A DNA stretch of 64,000 nucleotides from Mesorhizobium ciceri WSM4083 (GTDB lineage Bacteria > Pseudomonadota > Alphaproteobacteria > Rhizobiales > Rhizobiaceae), in the NCBI RefSeq assembly GCF_000519305.1, contig NZ_KI912610.1, positions 466,862-530,861 on the forward strand, given 5' to 3'. The notes under the pieces are model-generated. The model was not told where the DNA came from and made no database searches. It saw only the letters and a list, made by a program, of their open reading frames with translations. Below, piece after piece: positions 50,284-58,569 of the stretch (its first letter is position 1; the number at the start of each line of letters is the position of its first letter). Position numbers and translations under genes: made by a program.

Positions 50284-51819
50284 ATGACTTCCAGGACCAC
50301 AACCGGCTCTGCCGAGAGATGGCTCGTGCTCTTGTCCGTGTGCCTTGCCGCGATGACGATGCCCTTGACCTTCACCGGTCCGGCCATCGCTCTGTCGCGC
50401 ATCGCGGCTGATCTCGGCGGCAGTCCGTTCGAGCTCAACTGGGTGACAAACGCCTTCATGCTGACCTTCGGCGCCACCCTGATGGCGTCGGGCGCTCTGG
50501 CCGACAATCATGGCCGCAAGCGCCTCTTCCTCGTCGGCCTCTGCCTCTATGTCCTGGCGTCGCTGGGCGCGATGCTGGCGCCGGACATTATCTGGTTCGA
50601 CGCTTTCCGGGCCGTGCAGGGGATCGGCAGTGCGGCCGCCTTCGCTGGCGGCGCCTCGGCACTCGCCCAGGAATTCGAAGGGCCGTTGCGGCTGCGCGCC
50701 TTCAGCTTTCTCGGCACCAGTTTCGGCGTCGGCCTCGCCTTCGGCCCGATCGCGTCGGGCATGCTCATCTCTGCATTCGGCTGGCGGTCGATCTTTCTTC
50801 TGGTTGCGGCACTCGCGATTGCCGCCGCCATGCTCAGCCTGCGCACCATCAGGGAATCGCGCGACCCGGATGCGACGGGCCTCGATTGGGCGGGAGCCGG
50901 CACCTTCACGATCGCGCTGGCGTCGCTGACCTATGGTGTGCTCCAGGCCCCGCAGAGCGGCTGGGCCGATCCCCTCGTCGTCACGCTTCTGGCCGCTTCT
51001 GCCATCTGTTTTGTCGCCTTCGTCTTTGTCGAGCGGCGAGCACAACGGCCGATGCTTGACCTCACGCTGTTTGCCTATCCCCGCTTCGTCGGCGTCCAGT
51101 TTCTGGCCGCGGCACCCGCTTACGCCTTCGTCGTCCTGCTCGTCCTGTTGCCGATCCGTTTCATCGGCATCGAAGGGATGAACGAGATCAGGGCCGGGCA
51201 ATTGATGATCTGCCTCTCGGGTCCGCTGCTGATCCTGCCGATGCTCGCCGGCCAGTTGGCGCGCTGGATCGCGCCGGCCACGATCTGCGGCGTCGGCCTG
51301 CTCGTCGCTGCCGCCGGACTTGTGTGGCTAAGCCTGACACCGCCGGTCGATAGTGCGCTGGTGGCGCCGCTGATGCTGATCGGCGTCGGCATCGCCCTGC
51401 CCTGGGGGTTGATGGACGGGCTTGCCGTCAGTGTCGTGCCGAGGGAGCGCGCCGGCATGGCGGTCGGCATCTTCAACACCACCCGCGTCGCTTGCGAGGG
51501 CGTGGCGCTGGCGATCGTCATGGCGACCCTGTCGGGCTTCACCGCCGCGCAGCTCGCCGCACAAGGAATGGCGTCTTCAACGGATGCTGCGGCGGCAGCA
51601 CAGTTGCTGGTGACCGGCAATCTCGGTGCAACGGCGCAACACCTGCCGCAAGCCGGAGCCGCTGTGCTCGTCCAGGCCTATGAGACGGCGTTCGACAGGC
51701 TGCTGATCGTGCTGGCGGCAATCACCGTCATGACCGCCATCGTCGTCTTCCTTGGTCTGCGTCGCGGAGCGGCTTCGGAACACGAGACCGTCGCTCTGCC
51801 GGCAGGCCAGGAAGGGTAG
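50284..51819 (+). CDS. MFS transporter, DHA2 family
   Basis: A 511-residue transporter with about fourteen helices. The motif A region is ASGALADNHGRKRLFLVG, and motif C-like glycine-rich helix GLAFGPIASGMLIS marks an antiporter of the drug:H+ type. The substrate is not readable; drugs, siderophores or plant compounds are all exported by the family. Regulated presumably by the divergent LysR gene. The ATG at 50284 is used. Confidence 0.9.
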   Translation: MTSRTTTGSAERWLVLLSVCLAAMTMPLTFTGPAIALSRIAADLGGSPFELNWVTNAFMLTFGATLMASGALADNHGRKRLFLVGLCLYVLASLGAMLAPDIIWFDAFRAVQGIGSAAAFAGGASALAQEFEGPLRLRAFSFLGTSFGVGLAFGPIASGMLISAFGWRSIFLLVAALAIAAAMLSLRTIRESRDPDATGLDWAGAGTFTIALASLTYGVLQAPQSGWADPLVVTLLAASAICFVAFVFVERRAQRPMLDLTLFAYPRFVGVQFLAAAPAYAFVVLLVLLPIRFIGIEGMNEIRAGQLMICLSGPLLILPMLAGQLARWIAPATICGVGLLVAAAGLVWLSLTPPVDSALVAPLMLIGVGIALPWGLMDGLAVSVVPRERAGMAVGIFNTTRVACEGVALAIVMATLSGFTAAQLAAQGMASSTDAAAAAQLLVTGNLGATAQHLPQAGAAVLVQAYETAFDRLLIVLAAITVMTAIVVFLGLRRGAASEHETVALPAGQEG

Positions 51820-52037
51820 TCAGGCGATCACCAAACTCGAAATACGATCCCGGCCAGTGTGATACGGACGATGCCAACGCCGATATTGTCCGACTGGTTC
51901 CAGCGCGCGATCTGCTCGCGCCCGGAAAGACCGTCCCAGTCGCTCAGGGATGCGTCGGCGGTAAACGCGACGAGAGAGGTTTCCATCGCCGGCATTGGGG
52001 CCTCGACGAAACGGCGGATCGGGTCGGGAGAGATCAT
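51820..52037 (-). pseudogene. Decayed NTF2-like (SnoaL-type) gene
   Basis: Fragments of an NTF2-like protein are spread over two frames. The start MISPDPIRRFVEA continues in the other frame as PNAGDGN, then returns as AFTADASLSDWDGLSGREQIARWNQSDNIGV, and the C-terminal GDRISSLVIA is again in the second frame. Compensating one-base changes lie near the NAGDG part, another one-base loss lies before DRISS, and about 40 residues of the usual middle are missing. Such proteins have an enzyme or ligand-binding cavity, lost here. It stands beside the MFS gene. Confidence 0.7.
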
Positions 52038-52049
52038 TCGTCCGTGCCC

Positions 52050-52191
52050 GAGGTGCGTTGAGATTCAGGTCAGGCTGAGTCGAAATGGTGGCTTCCGAGA
52101 ACCGGAGCGGAGCGTACTTAAGTACGTGAGCACCGGAAGCGCAGGAAGCCGTCATTTGCAGGCCAGCCTCACCTGAATATCAATGCACCTC
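52050..52191. repeat. 142-bp imperfect palindrome
   Basis: Left and right arms of about 70 bases match as reverse complements with scattered mismatches and a one-base gap. Shared blocks include GAGGTGC, ATTCAGGT, AGGCTG, AAATG, GGCTTCC and CCGG. The centre is the perfect palindrome CGTACTTAAGTACG (52113-52126). No open frame or direct target-site duplication was noticed. It could be a MITE-like element or a very strong RNA hairpin. The right tip overlaps the stop codon of the esterase gene. Confidence 0.8.
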
Positions 52192-52966
52192 AATCCAGCC
52201 TGTGCATCAGGTCCTCATCCAGCCACCGGCCGAAGAAATAGACCAGTTGCTTGTGCCACCATGGCCAGTCGTGGCTGACATCGCCGCCCCAGTAATCGAC
52301 CCAGGCGGGAATGGATTTGTCGCGCAGGATCTGTTCCAACTTGCGCGTCTCGGCCAGCATCCGCTCTTCCCAGGCGCCCTGTCCGCAGCAGAAGATCAGC
52401 CTGAGCGCCTTCAGCCGGGCCAGCAGTTTTGGATCGACGATGCCGGGCAGATAGTCGAGCGGCGAGTTGTAGAAAATGTCGCCCTCGAGCGCCTTGCCGA
52501 AGAAGTCGCGCGCCGAATAGACGCCCGACAGCGCGATGACGCCGCTGGCGAGTTCGGGAAAGCGGAAGACGAAGTTCGACGAGTGGTAGCCGCCCATCGA
52601 ACAGCCCGAGAACAGCGGCTTCAGCTTGCGCCCGCCATTGGCCTGCTCGGCTGTGGACAGGAACTCCGGCAGCGCCTCCTCGCGCACATAGCGGAAATAG
52701 GCCTCGTGGCGGGCGATGCGGTGGGCGGCGTCGGCATGCTTGTCGAAGAAGGATTCGGAATCGACGCCGTCGACCGTGAACAGCTGGATGCGGCCGGTGT
52801 CGATGAATTCGGCCAGCGCTCCCACCCCGCCGGAATCCTCGAACTGGTAGAACCGGCCCTGCGAGGTCGGGAAAACCACCACCGGCCGGCCGGCATGGCC
52901 GTAGCGCTTGTATTCCATGTCACGGCCGAGCTGGCTCGAAAAATTCTTGTGATAGGAAATGTCCAT
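52190..52966 (-). CDS. Putative esterase, alpha/beta hydrolase fold
   Basis: A 258-residue hydrolase of the esterase D/Fes-like group. Nucleophile elbow GCSMGG with Ser123, and a C-terminal His in SHDWPWW. The RFYQFEDSGGVGAL part and VFRFPELASGVIALSGVYS are typical of this family, which cleaves ester or siderophore bonds. It begins four bases after the stop of the ATP-grasp gene, so the two form one operon and probably act on the same product. Whether the esterase releases or edits it is unknown. Confidence 0.85.
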   Translation of the reverse strand: MDISYHKNFSSQLGRDMEYKRYGHAGRPVVVFPTSQGRFYQFEDSGGVGALAEFIDTGRIQLFTVDGVDSESFFDKHADAAHRIARHEAYFRYVREEALPEFLSTAEQANGGRKLKPLFSGCSMGGYHSSNFVFRFPELASGVIALSGVYSARDFFGKALEGDIFYNSPLDYLPGIVDPKLLARLKALRLIFCCGQGAWEERMLAETRKLEQILRDKSIPAWVDYWGGDVSHDWPWWHKQLVYFFGRWLDEDLMHRLD

Positions 52967-52970
52967 CGCC

Positions 52971-54137
52971 TCACGCCTTTTCCGCGTGGATGTACGCGAC
53001 CGCCTCGCGCAACGCTGCTTCGTCCTTCGAGCGCATCTGGTAGGCGTAATTTCCCATGGCGCGGCTGAAGACCTCTTCGATGGCCTGATGGTGGACGATC
53101 TTGTCGCGGTGCGCGGCTAGCACGTCCCCATGGCTGTGCAAATAGTGGAGGCGCCGCTTGCGGCTGGCATAGGCGGTGAAATATTTGCCCTCGTAAGGGC
53201 CACCGGCGGCGTCCCTGACCACCATGTCGGCCCATGCCGCATAGACGTCGACGTCGAACGTATAGTTGATCGCATCGGTCATCCAGGCCCCGGGCGGGCG
53301 CATGTTGACCTCCAGCGCGATGACCCGGTCGTCCTTGGTCTCGAACAGCTCGATGTGGAAGAAGCGTTCGCGCACGTCGAATGCTTTCAGGATCTTGCGA
53401 CCGGCCTCCTCGATCGCCGGCCTGACCTTGGGAAAACAGGTGTAGCTCATGTGGCGGTCCTTGTTGACCACCTCCATGATGCTCTGATCGTAGCGGTGGC
53501 TGGCGGCCAGCACCACCTCGCCGTCACGGTTGACCAGCCCGTCATAGGTCACCACCAGCCCCTCGATGAACTGCTCCATGACGAAGGTCACGTCCTCGGG
53601 CTTGTCCCGGAAGAACTGGTCGAGCTCTTTGGCATTGGAGATCTTGAAGGTGTTCGAGGCGCCGGAACCGCTGTCGGGCTTGACCACCACGGGATAGCCG
53701 ACGCGCCGGATGAAGGTCATTGCGCCAGCGCGGTCGGAGCATTTGCGCTGCGCGATGGTGTCGACGCCGCTCTTGCGGAAGAAGGCACGCATGCGGCTCT
53801 TGCGCTTCAGGTTCTTCACGAAATCGAGCTTGGTGCCATAGATGTTGAAGTCGGTGCGGATGTTGGCTTCCAGCTCCAGCCAGTGCTCGTTGAGCGATTC
53901 AAAGCGGTCGATGCGGCCCCATTTGTGGATGAAATGCCCCATCGCCCGGAACACCGGATCGTAGTCCTCCATGTCGGCGACGCGGTAATATTCCGAAAGG
54001 GCTGCTTTCAGCTTGGTGTCGAGCGCATCATAGGGCGCGTCGCCGATACCGAGCACCCTGGCCCCGGCCTTCTTCAAACGGTCGCAGAAATCCGCGCCAT
54101 TGGCGGGAAAATGCGGCGAGAAGAACACGAAATTCAT
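52971..54137 (-). CDS. ATP-grasp carboxylate-amine ligase
   Basis: A 388-residue ATP-grasp enzyme. Residues 115-330 hold the domain: MTFIRRVGYPVVVKPDSGSGASNTF (nucleotide-binding loop), VMEQFIEGLVVTYDGL, HIELFETKDDRVIALEVNMRPPG (the Mg-binding E...N). It joins a carboxylate to an amine or thiol using ATP; the substrates are unknown. The ATG at 54137 has AGAGGG upstream. The esterase gene follows after four bases. Pairing of a ligase with an esterase suggests a small peptide-like or amide product. Confidence 0.87.
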   Translation of the reverse strand: MNFVFFSPHFPANGADFCDRLKKAGARVLGIGDAPYDALDTKLKAALSEYYRVADMEDYDPVFRAMGHFIHKWGRIDRFESLNEHWLELEANIRTDFNIYGTKLDFVKNLKRKSRMRAFFRKSGVDTIAQRKCSDRAGAMTFIRRVGYPVVVKPDSGSGASNTFKISNAKELDQFFRDKPEDVTFVMEQFIEGLVVTYDGLVNRDGEVVLAASHRYDQSIMEVVNKDRHMSYTCFPKVRPAIEEAGRKILKAFDVRERFFHIELFETKDDRVIALEVNMRPPGAWMTDAINYTFDVDVYAAWADMVVRDAAGGPYEGKYFTAYASRKRRLHYLHSHGDVLAAHRDKIVHHQAIEEVFSRAMGNYAYQMRSKDEAALREAVAYIHAEKA

Positions 54138-54238
54138 GGACGACCCTCTCCCGCGACAGGGCATCGAAACCCTGTCGATGCCCGAGTCTGGCGCATTTGC
54201 CGCGCCTGGGGAAGAGCATGCACGATAGGAATTTTTTC

Positions 54239-54268
54239 TTGACACCCTGCCCTCAGCTAAGGTACATT
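54239..54268 (+). promoter_or_regulatory. Promoter of a short transcript before leuL
   Basis: TTGACA (54239-54244), an 18-base spacer and TACATT (54263-54268). The -35 is consensus. Transcription would start near 54275 and meet the terminator at 54299-54320. Confidence 0.55.
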
Positions 54269-54274
54269 TTCATC

Positions 54275-54320
54275 CATGGTGCTGATTTGCGCCAGTGACC
54301 CGCCGCACAGGCGGGTTTTT
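54275..54320 (+). ncRNA. Candidate small RNA of about 46-50 nucleotides
   Basis: Bounded by the promoter at 54239-54268 and a Rho-independent terminator (54299-54320). No convincing open frame is contained. It may be a stand-alone sRNA or a premature leader transcript of the leu region. The sequence does not match an sRNA I can name. Start is predicted from the promoter only. Confidence 0.4.
54299..54320 (+). terminator. Rho-independent terminator of the short transcript
   Basis: CCCGCC (54299-54304), loop GCACA, GGCGGG (54310-54315), then TTTTT. Confidence 0.75.
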
Positions 54321-54419
54321 CGTTTGACGCTTCGTCGGCCAACGCGCCGGAAAAAGGCTCCGGAGGAACCCGTTAACCCGGACTTGCCTCCCACAAGCCG
54401 CTCCTGTAAGAGAACCGCC

Positions 54420-54536
54420 ATGAACCCGCGCGCCACCAACGCATCCCGTCCGACCGGTTTTTCCGGCGAGACCGTGCGCGCGCTTGCTTCGACCCTGCTT
54501 CTTCTCGGCCTTATCGGCGATCGCCGGGTTCGCTGA
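54420..54536 (+). CDS. leuL: Putative leucine leader peptide
   Basis: A 38-residue open frame, ATG at 54420 to TGA at 54536, 137 bases before leuA. It contains the run LLLLGLIG, that is four consecutive Leu codons (CTG CTT CTT CTC) with another Leu and an Ile close by, the classic composition of a leucine attenuator leader. Its position and codon content point to control of leuA. It lies within a longer open frame from 54276; the start at 54420 has AAGAGA upstream. Leader function is an inference. Confidence 0.6.
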   Translation: MNPRATNASRPTGFSGETVRALASTLLLLGLIGDRRVR

Positions 54537-54580
54537 AGGAGCGCCCGGCGGTCGAACCGCCGCGCAAGCGCATGCTCCTT
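54518..54580 (+). promoter_or_regulatory. Alternative hairpins after leuL (attenuator-like)
   Basis: CGATCGCCGGG (54518-54528) can pair with CCCGGCGGTCG (54544-54554). The second segment can instead fold as CGGCGGT/ACCGCCG (54546-54562) inside an AAGGAGC/GCTCCTT stem (54536-54580). The two are exclusive. No U-run follows, so a Rho-independent stop is not evident. Confidence 0.45.
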
Positions 54581-54673
54581 GGCAATCACATCAAGCGAAC
54601 GAAATTCTGGTAAAGGCGCCGCTCGCCATCAATCCACCGAAGGTGGATCCATGAGCCGCCGGGAGAAACGACG

Positions 54674-56413
54674 ATGAACGCACGAGAAGAAATCCGCTCC
54701 GATGCCGCGGTAGCCGACACGGATTCGGCTAAAGGGATGCCCGACGCGGCTCGCAAATATCAGCCCTATCCGACCGTCGGCCTCACCGACCGGACCTGGC
54801 CTTCGAAAGTGATCGACAAGGCTCCGATCTGGTGCTCGGTCGACCTGCGCGACGGCAACCAGGCGCTGATCGATCCGATGGGCCATGAGCGCAAGGCACG
54901 CATGTTCGGCCTGCTGCTCGACATGGGCTTCAAGGAGATCGAGATCGGCTTCCCGTCGGCCTCGCAGACCGATTTCGACTTTGCCCGCTGGTGCATCGAG
55001 GAAGGCAACGTGCCCGCCGTTGTCTCGCTGCAGGTGCTGGTGCAGTGCCGGCCGGAGCTGATCACCCGCACCTTCGAGGCGCTGAAGGGCGCCACCAACC
55101 CGATCGTCCATTTCTACAATTCGACCAGCGAGCTGCAGCGTCGCGTCGTCTTCGAAAAGGACGTCGGCGGCATCAAGCGGATCGCCACCGACGCCGCCAA
55201 GATGATCACCGACATGGCGGCCAAGGCCGGCGGAGGCTTTCGTTTCGAGTATTCGCCGGAGAGCTTCACCGGCACCGAACTGGAAGTGGCGCTGGAGATC
55301 TGCAACGCCGTCACCGAGATCGTCAGGCCGACAGCGGACAACAAGCTGATCATTAATCTGCCGTCGACGGTCGAGATGTCGACACCCAACATCTATGCCG
55401 ATCGCATCGAGTGGATGTGCCGCAACCTCGACAACCGGGAAAACCTGCTGGTCTCGCTGCATCCGCACAATGACCGCGGCACCGGCATAGCCACCACCGA
55501 ACTCGGCCTGATGGCCGGCGCCGACCGCGTCGAAGGCACGCTGTTCGGCAATGGCGAGCGCACCGGCAATGTCGACATCGTCACGCTGGCGCTGAACATG
55601 TACACGCAAGGTGTCGATCCCTTGATCGATTGCTCCGACATCAACCGGATGAAGGACGTCTACGAATATTCGAACCAGTTGAAGATCCCCGAGCGCCACC
55701 CCTATGTCGGCGAACTCGTCTACACCGCCTTTTCCGGTTCGCACCAGGATGCCATCAACAAGGGCATGAAGGCGCTGAAGAAGGCCAATACGAGCCTGTG
55801 GGAAGTGCCCTATCTGCCGATCGATCCGGCGGATGTCGGACGCAGCTACGAAGCCATCATCCGCATCAACTCGCAGTCCGGCAAGGGCGGCATCGCCTAT
55901 GTCCTGCAGGCCGATTACGGCCTCAATCTGCCGCGCAATCTGCAGATCGAGTTCAGCCAGGAAATCCAGGCGATCACCGATGCCGAGGGCAAGGAAGTGC
56001 CGGCCAGGCGCATCTACGAGTGCTTTCTCGAGACCTATGTCGACCAGCCCGGGGCGCGGCTGAAATTCCTCGATCACCACACCTATCCCAGCACCGAGAT
56101 CAAGGGCCGGCGCGTCGTCGAGGCGGTCATCCTCGACAACGGCAAGGAAGTGACGATCACAGGCACGGGTACCGGCCCGATCGATGGCTTCGTCAATGCG
56201 CTGTCGCGCCATGTCGGTGTCGAGATGTCGGTGCTCGACTATTCCGAGCACTCGATGCAGCGCGGCTCGAACGCGTCGGCCATTTCCTATGTCGAGATGG
56301 AATATCCCGGCGGCAAGCTGTTCGGCGCCGGCATCAACACCAACATCGTCGCTGCCTCGCTGGAAGCAGTGATGTCCGCCGCCAACCGTATCGTCGGTAA
56401 AAAGGCCGGCTGA
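54674..56413 (+). CDS. leuA: 2-isopropylmalate synthase
   Basis: A 579-residue enzyme making 2-isopropylmalate from acetyl-CoA and 2-oxoisovalerate, the first committed step of leucine synthesis. The catalytic signature LRDGNQALIDPM and the metal-binding region SLHPHNDRGTG are clear. The C-terminal regulatory domain (about 440-579) for leucine feedback is present. The length fits the LeuA2-type enzyme of proteobacteria. GGGAGAAA precedes the ATG. The putative leader peptide leuL lies upstream and a terminator follows at 56431. Confidence 0.96.
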   Translation: MNAREEIRSDAAVADTDSAKGMPDAARKYQPYPTVGLTDRTWPSKVIDKAPIWCSVDLRDGNQALIDPMGHERKARMFGLLLDMGFKEIEIGFPSASQTDFDFARWCIEEGNVPAVVSLQVLVQCRPELITRTFEALKGATNPIVHFYNSTSELQRRVVFEKDVGGIKRIATDAAKMITDMAAKAGGGFRFEYSPESFTGTELEVALEICNAVTEIVRPTADNKLIINLPSTVEMSTPNIYADRIEWMCRNLDNRENLLVSLHPHNDRGTGIATTELGLMAGADRVEGTLFGNGERTGNVDIVTLALNMYTQGVDPLIDCSDINRMKDVYEYSNQLKIPERHPYVGELVYTAFSGSHQDAINKGMKALKKANTSLWEVPYLPIDPADVGRSYEAIIRINSQSGKGGIAYVLQADYGLNLPRNLQIEFSQEIQAITDAEGKEVPARRIYECFLETYVDQPGARLKFLDHHTYPSTEIKGRRVVEAVILDNGKEVTITGTGTGPIDGFVNALSRHVGVEMSVLDYSEHSMQRGSNASAISYVEMEYPGGKLFGAGINTNIVAASLEAVMSAANRIVGKKAG

Positions 56414-56430
56414 CGCCCGACGGGAACAGA

Positions 56431-56470
56431 GATCGGAACCGTCCCAGTCTGGTGAACGGTTCCGATCTTT
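56431..56470 (+). terminator. Terminator of leuA
   Basis: A perfect 12-bp stem (GATCGGAACCGT with ACGGTTCCGATC), a 13-base loop and TTT, 18 bases after the leuA stop. Confidence 0.8.
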
Positions 56471-56597
56471 CGGGCCATTAACCACCGCGGAATTATCCGG
56501 TGGGTACGTGATCGCATAACGGGGTGTATACTTGTGTGGTGGTGCGGGACCTATATGATCGCGCCTCAACCTGTGCCGACTTCGAGAGGATCGACAC

Positions 56598-58373
56598 TTG
56601 CAGCATGCCACGCCTGCCGCCCCCGCAGTGCGCGAGACACTGGAGCGACTGCTTGCCAGCCAAACGTTCGGCCGATCCGAACGCGCGCGCAAGCTGCTGC
56701 GTTATCTTGTCGAACGTGAACAGGCCGGCGAAGCCGACAGGCTCAAGGGCTTTTCCATTGCCATGGATGTTTTCGGCAAGGACGGCGACTTCGATCCGTC
56801 CACCGATGCCGTGGTGCGGGTGCAGGCAGGCAGGCTGCGCGAGCTTCTTCAGCATTATTTTGCAAATGAGGGAATTGCCGAGCCGGTCCGCATCGCAATT
56901 CCGCGCGGCGGCTATGTTCCAGCCTATGAATTGAACGCGATCCGCCTGCCCGATATTGCCGAGGCTGTTCCCGAACTCAGGCTGGACGGCGCCGTATCCG
57001 CCAATCAGTCGAACGAAGCCGGCACGGGCATGCCGGACGCGATGTCTCTGGCTTCCGTGCCGTCTTCGCCTGCCCCCTCGGTGGCGCGCCATCTCCGCTT
57101 TTTCTGGATGGCGATCGCCCTGGTCATCGCCATGCTGGGCGTACTGATCCTTCGCCAGGGCAGCACTGCCTTGCTGGCAGGCGGCGACATCTCGGCAATG
57201 CCGGAGACTGCTGGTGCGACCGCAAGCATCACGGCATCGGCAAGGGCTGACGCCCTGCCGCAGGTCTATATCGGACTGAAGGCTGACGGCCCCGACGCCA
57301 GCCGTGTCGCCGCATCGCTGCGCGCCGGCCTGAGTGGCTTCGACACGATCGACTTCATCGGCCGCGACACCGTCAGCGATCCGGCAGACGACGCTGCGAG
57401 CTTCATATTCGACGTCCTGCCTGGACCAGACGCGGGCGACATCACGATCGAACTGCAAAGCATGGCGTCTGGACGGGTGCTTCTATCGCGCAATCTCACC
57501 CCCGCCGACAGCGCACCTGCCGCGGTCGAAGACCGTATCGCCGACATGCTGAGCTCGGCACTCCCCGCCTCCGGCACCATCTACAACTATATCGAGCAGA
57601 CCGGCACGCCAAACGGTCTGACGCAATGCCTGCTGCTCAACGGCAAATATTACCTCGACCAGAACGCCAGGACCCATGAGGCTGCCTACCGTTGCCTCGA
57701 GAAGCTGGCCAATGGTGGAACCAAGTCCTCGCTCGTCTATTCGGAACTTGCTTCCCTGCATCTCGAGGCGGTGTCCGATCATTACGCCTATCCGCCCAAT
57801 GCGACGATTGAAACAGCCGTCGAGTTTGCCCATCGCGGCGTGCAGATGGGTCCGACCAGCCCTTATGCGCATCGCTCCTACGGCTATGTCAGTTCGCGCC
57901 TCGGCAATACGGACGAAGCGATCCGCTGGATGCGCAAGGCCTATGAACTCAACCCCTACGATCTCGGCATGGCCGCCGCTTACGGCTACGGGCTGATCTT
58001 CGCCGGACGATATGCCGAGGGAACGCCGATCCTCGATCATGCGGCAGAGACCTTCAGCGGGCACCCGACATGGTGGGATTACGGGCTGTTCGTCGGTGAA
58101 CTCATGCTCGGCGACATGAACAAGGCGGTCGCGGCCAGCATGGCACTGAGAACGACGGCAACGAAATCACACTATCTGGCGGCGCGGCTGGTCGGCGCCA
58201 AGGCTGCCGGACAGGACCATCTGGTGAGCACGCTGCTGAAACAGCTGACCACCGAGTTCCCCAAATTTGCCGCCGATCCGCGGGCGACTTTCGTCGAGCG
58301 GAAATATCCGGCCGACCTGACCGACCGGCTGGTCCAGGCACTGCGCGCTGCCGGGCTCGGCAGCCCAAGCTGA
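56598..58373 (+). CDS. Membrane-anchored regulator-like protein with TPR repeats
   Basis: A 591-residue protein with three parts. A cytoplasmic N-terminal domain (about 10-110) has a conserved block around GFSIAMDVFG, FDPSTDAVVRVQAGRLRELL and IPRGGYVPAYE; it looks like a winged-helix-type domain of CadC-like rhizobial proteins. One membrane helix (about 167-187) follows. The periplasmic C-terminus contains TPR units (for example SPYAHRSYGYVSSRLGNTDEAIRWMRKAYELNPYD). It may sense an envelope or peptide signal and act directly on DNA. The target is unknown. TTG start at 56598 with GAGAGGA upstream. Confidence 0.7.
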   Translation: MQHATPAAPAVRETLERLLASQTFGRSERARKLLRYLVEREQAGEADRLKGFSIAMDVFGKDGDFDPSTDAVVRVQAGRLRELLQHYFANEGIAEPVRIAIPRGGYVPAYELNAIRLPDIAEAVPELRLDGAVSANQSNEAGTGMPDAMSLASVPSSPAPSVARHLRFFWMAIALVIAMLGVLILRQGSTALLAGGDISAMPETAGATASITASARADALPQVYIGLKADGPDASRVAASLRAGLSGFDTIDFIGRDTVSDPADDAASFIFDVLPGPDAGDITIELQSMASGRVLLSRNLTPADSAPAAVEDRIADMLSSALPASGTIYNYIEQTGTPNGLTQCLLLNGKYYLDQNARTHEAAYRCLEKLANGGTKSSLVYSELASLHLEAVSDHYAYPPNATIETAVEFAHRGVQMGPTSPYAHRSYGYVSSRLGNTDEAIRWMRKAYELNPYDLGMAAAYGYGLIFAGRYAEGTPILDHAAETFSGHPTWWDYGLFVGELMLGDMNKAVAASMALRTTATKSHYLAARLVGAKAAGQDHLVSTLLKQLTTEFPKFAADPRATFVERKYPADLTDRLVQALRAAGLGSPS

Positions 58374-58569
58374 CACGATCGACGTCCGCGCACTGGCTGC
58401 GCCGCGTCCCGATGGATTTCCTGCGCTCCGATCGTCGAATGCGATTGGTCGCCAAGTTCTGTACACAACCGTACAAATCGCGAAAATTTTACTGGTCATC
58501 ACGTTGGACTAGGAGCAATTCAGCCACAGTTGGTCTCGCGCATTCTGCAATAACAAAAAATCAGCTTTC

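Noticed and set aside
54276..54536. Frame of 86 residues before leuA as a full protein
   Set aside because: Its first half runs through a terminator. Only the part from 54420 with the Leu run is kept as a leader peptide.
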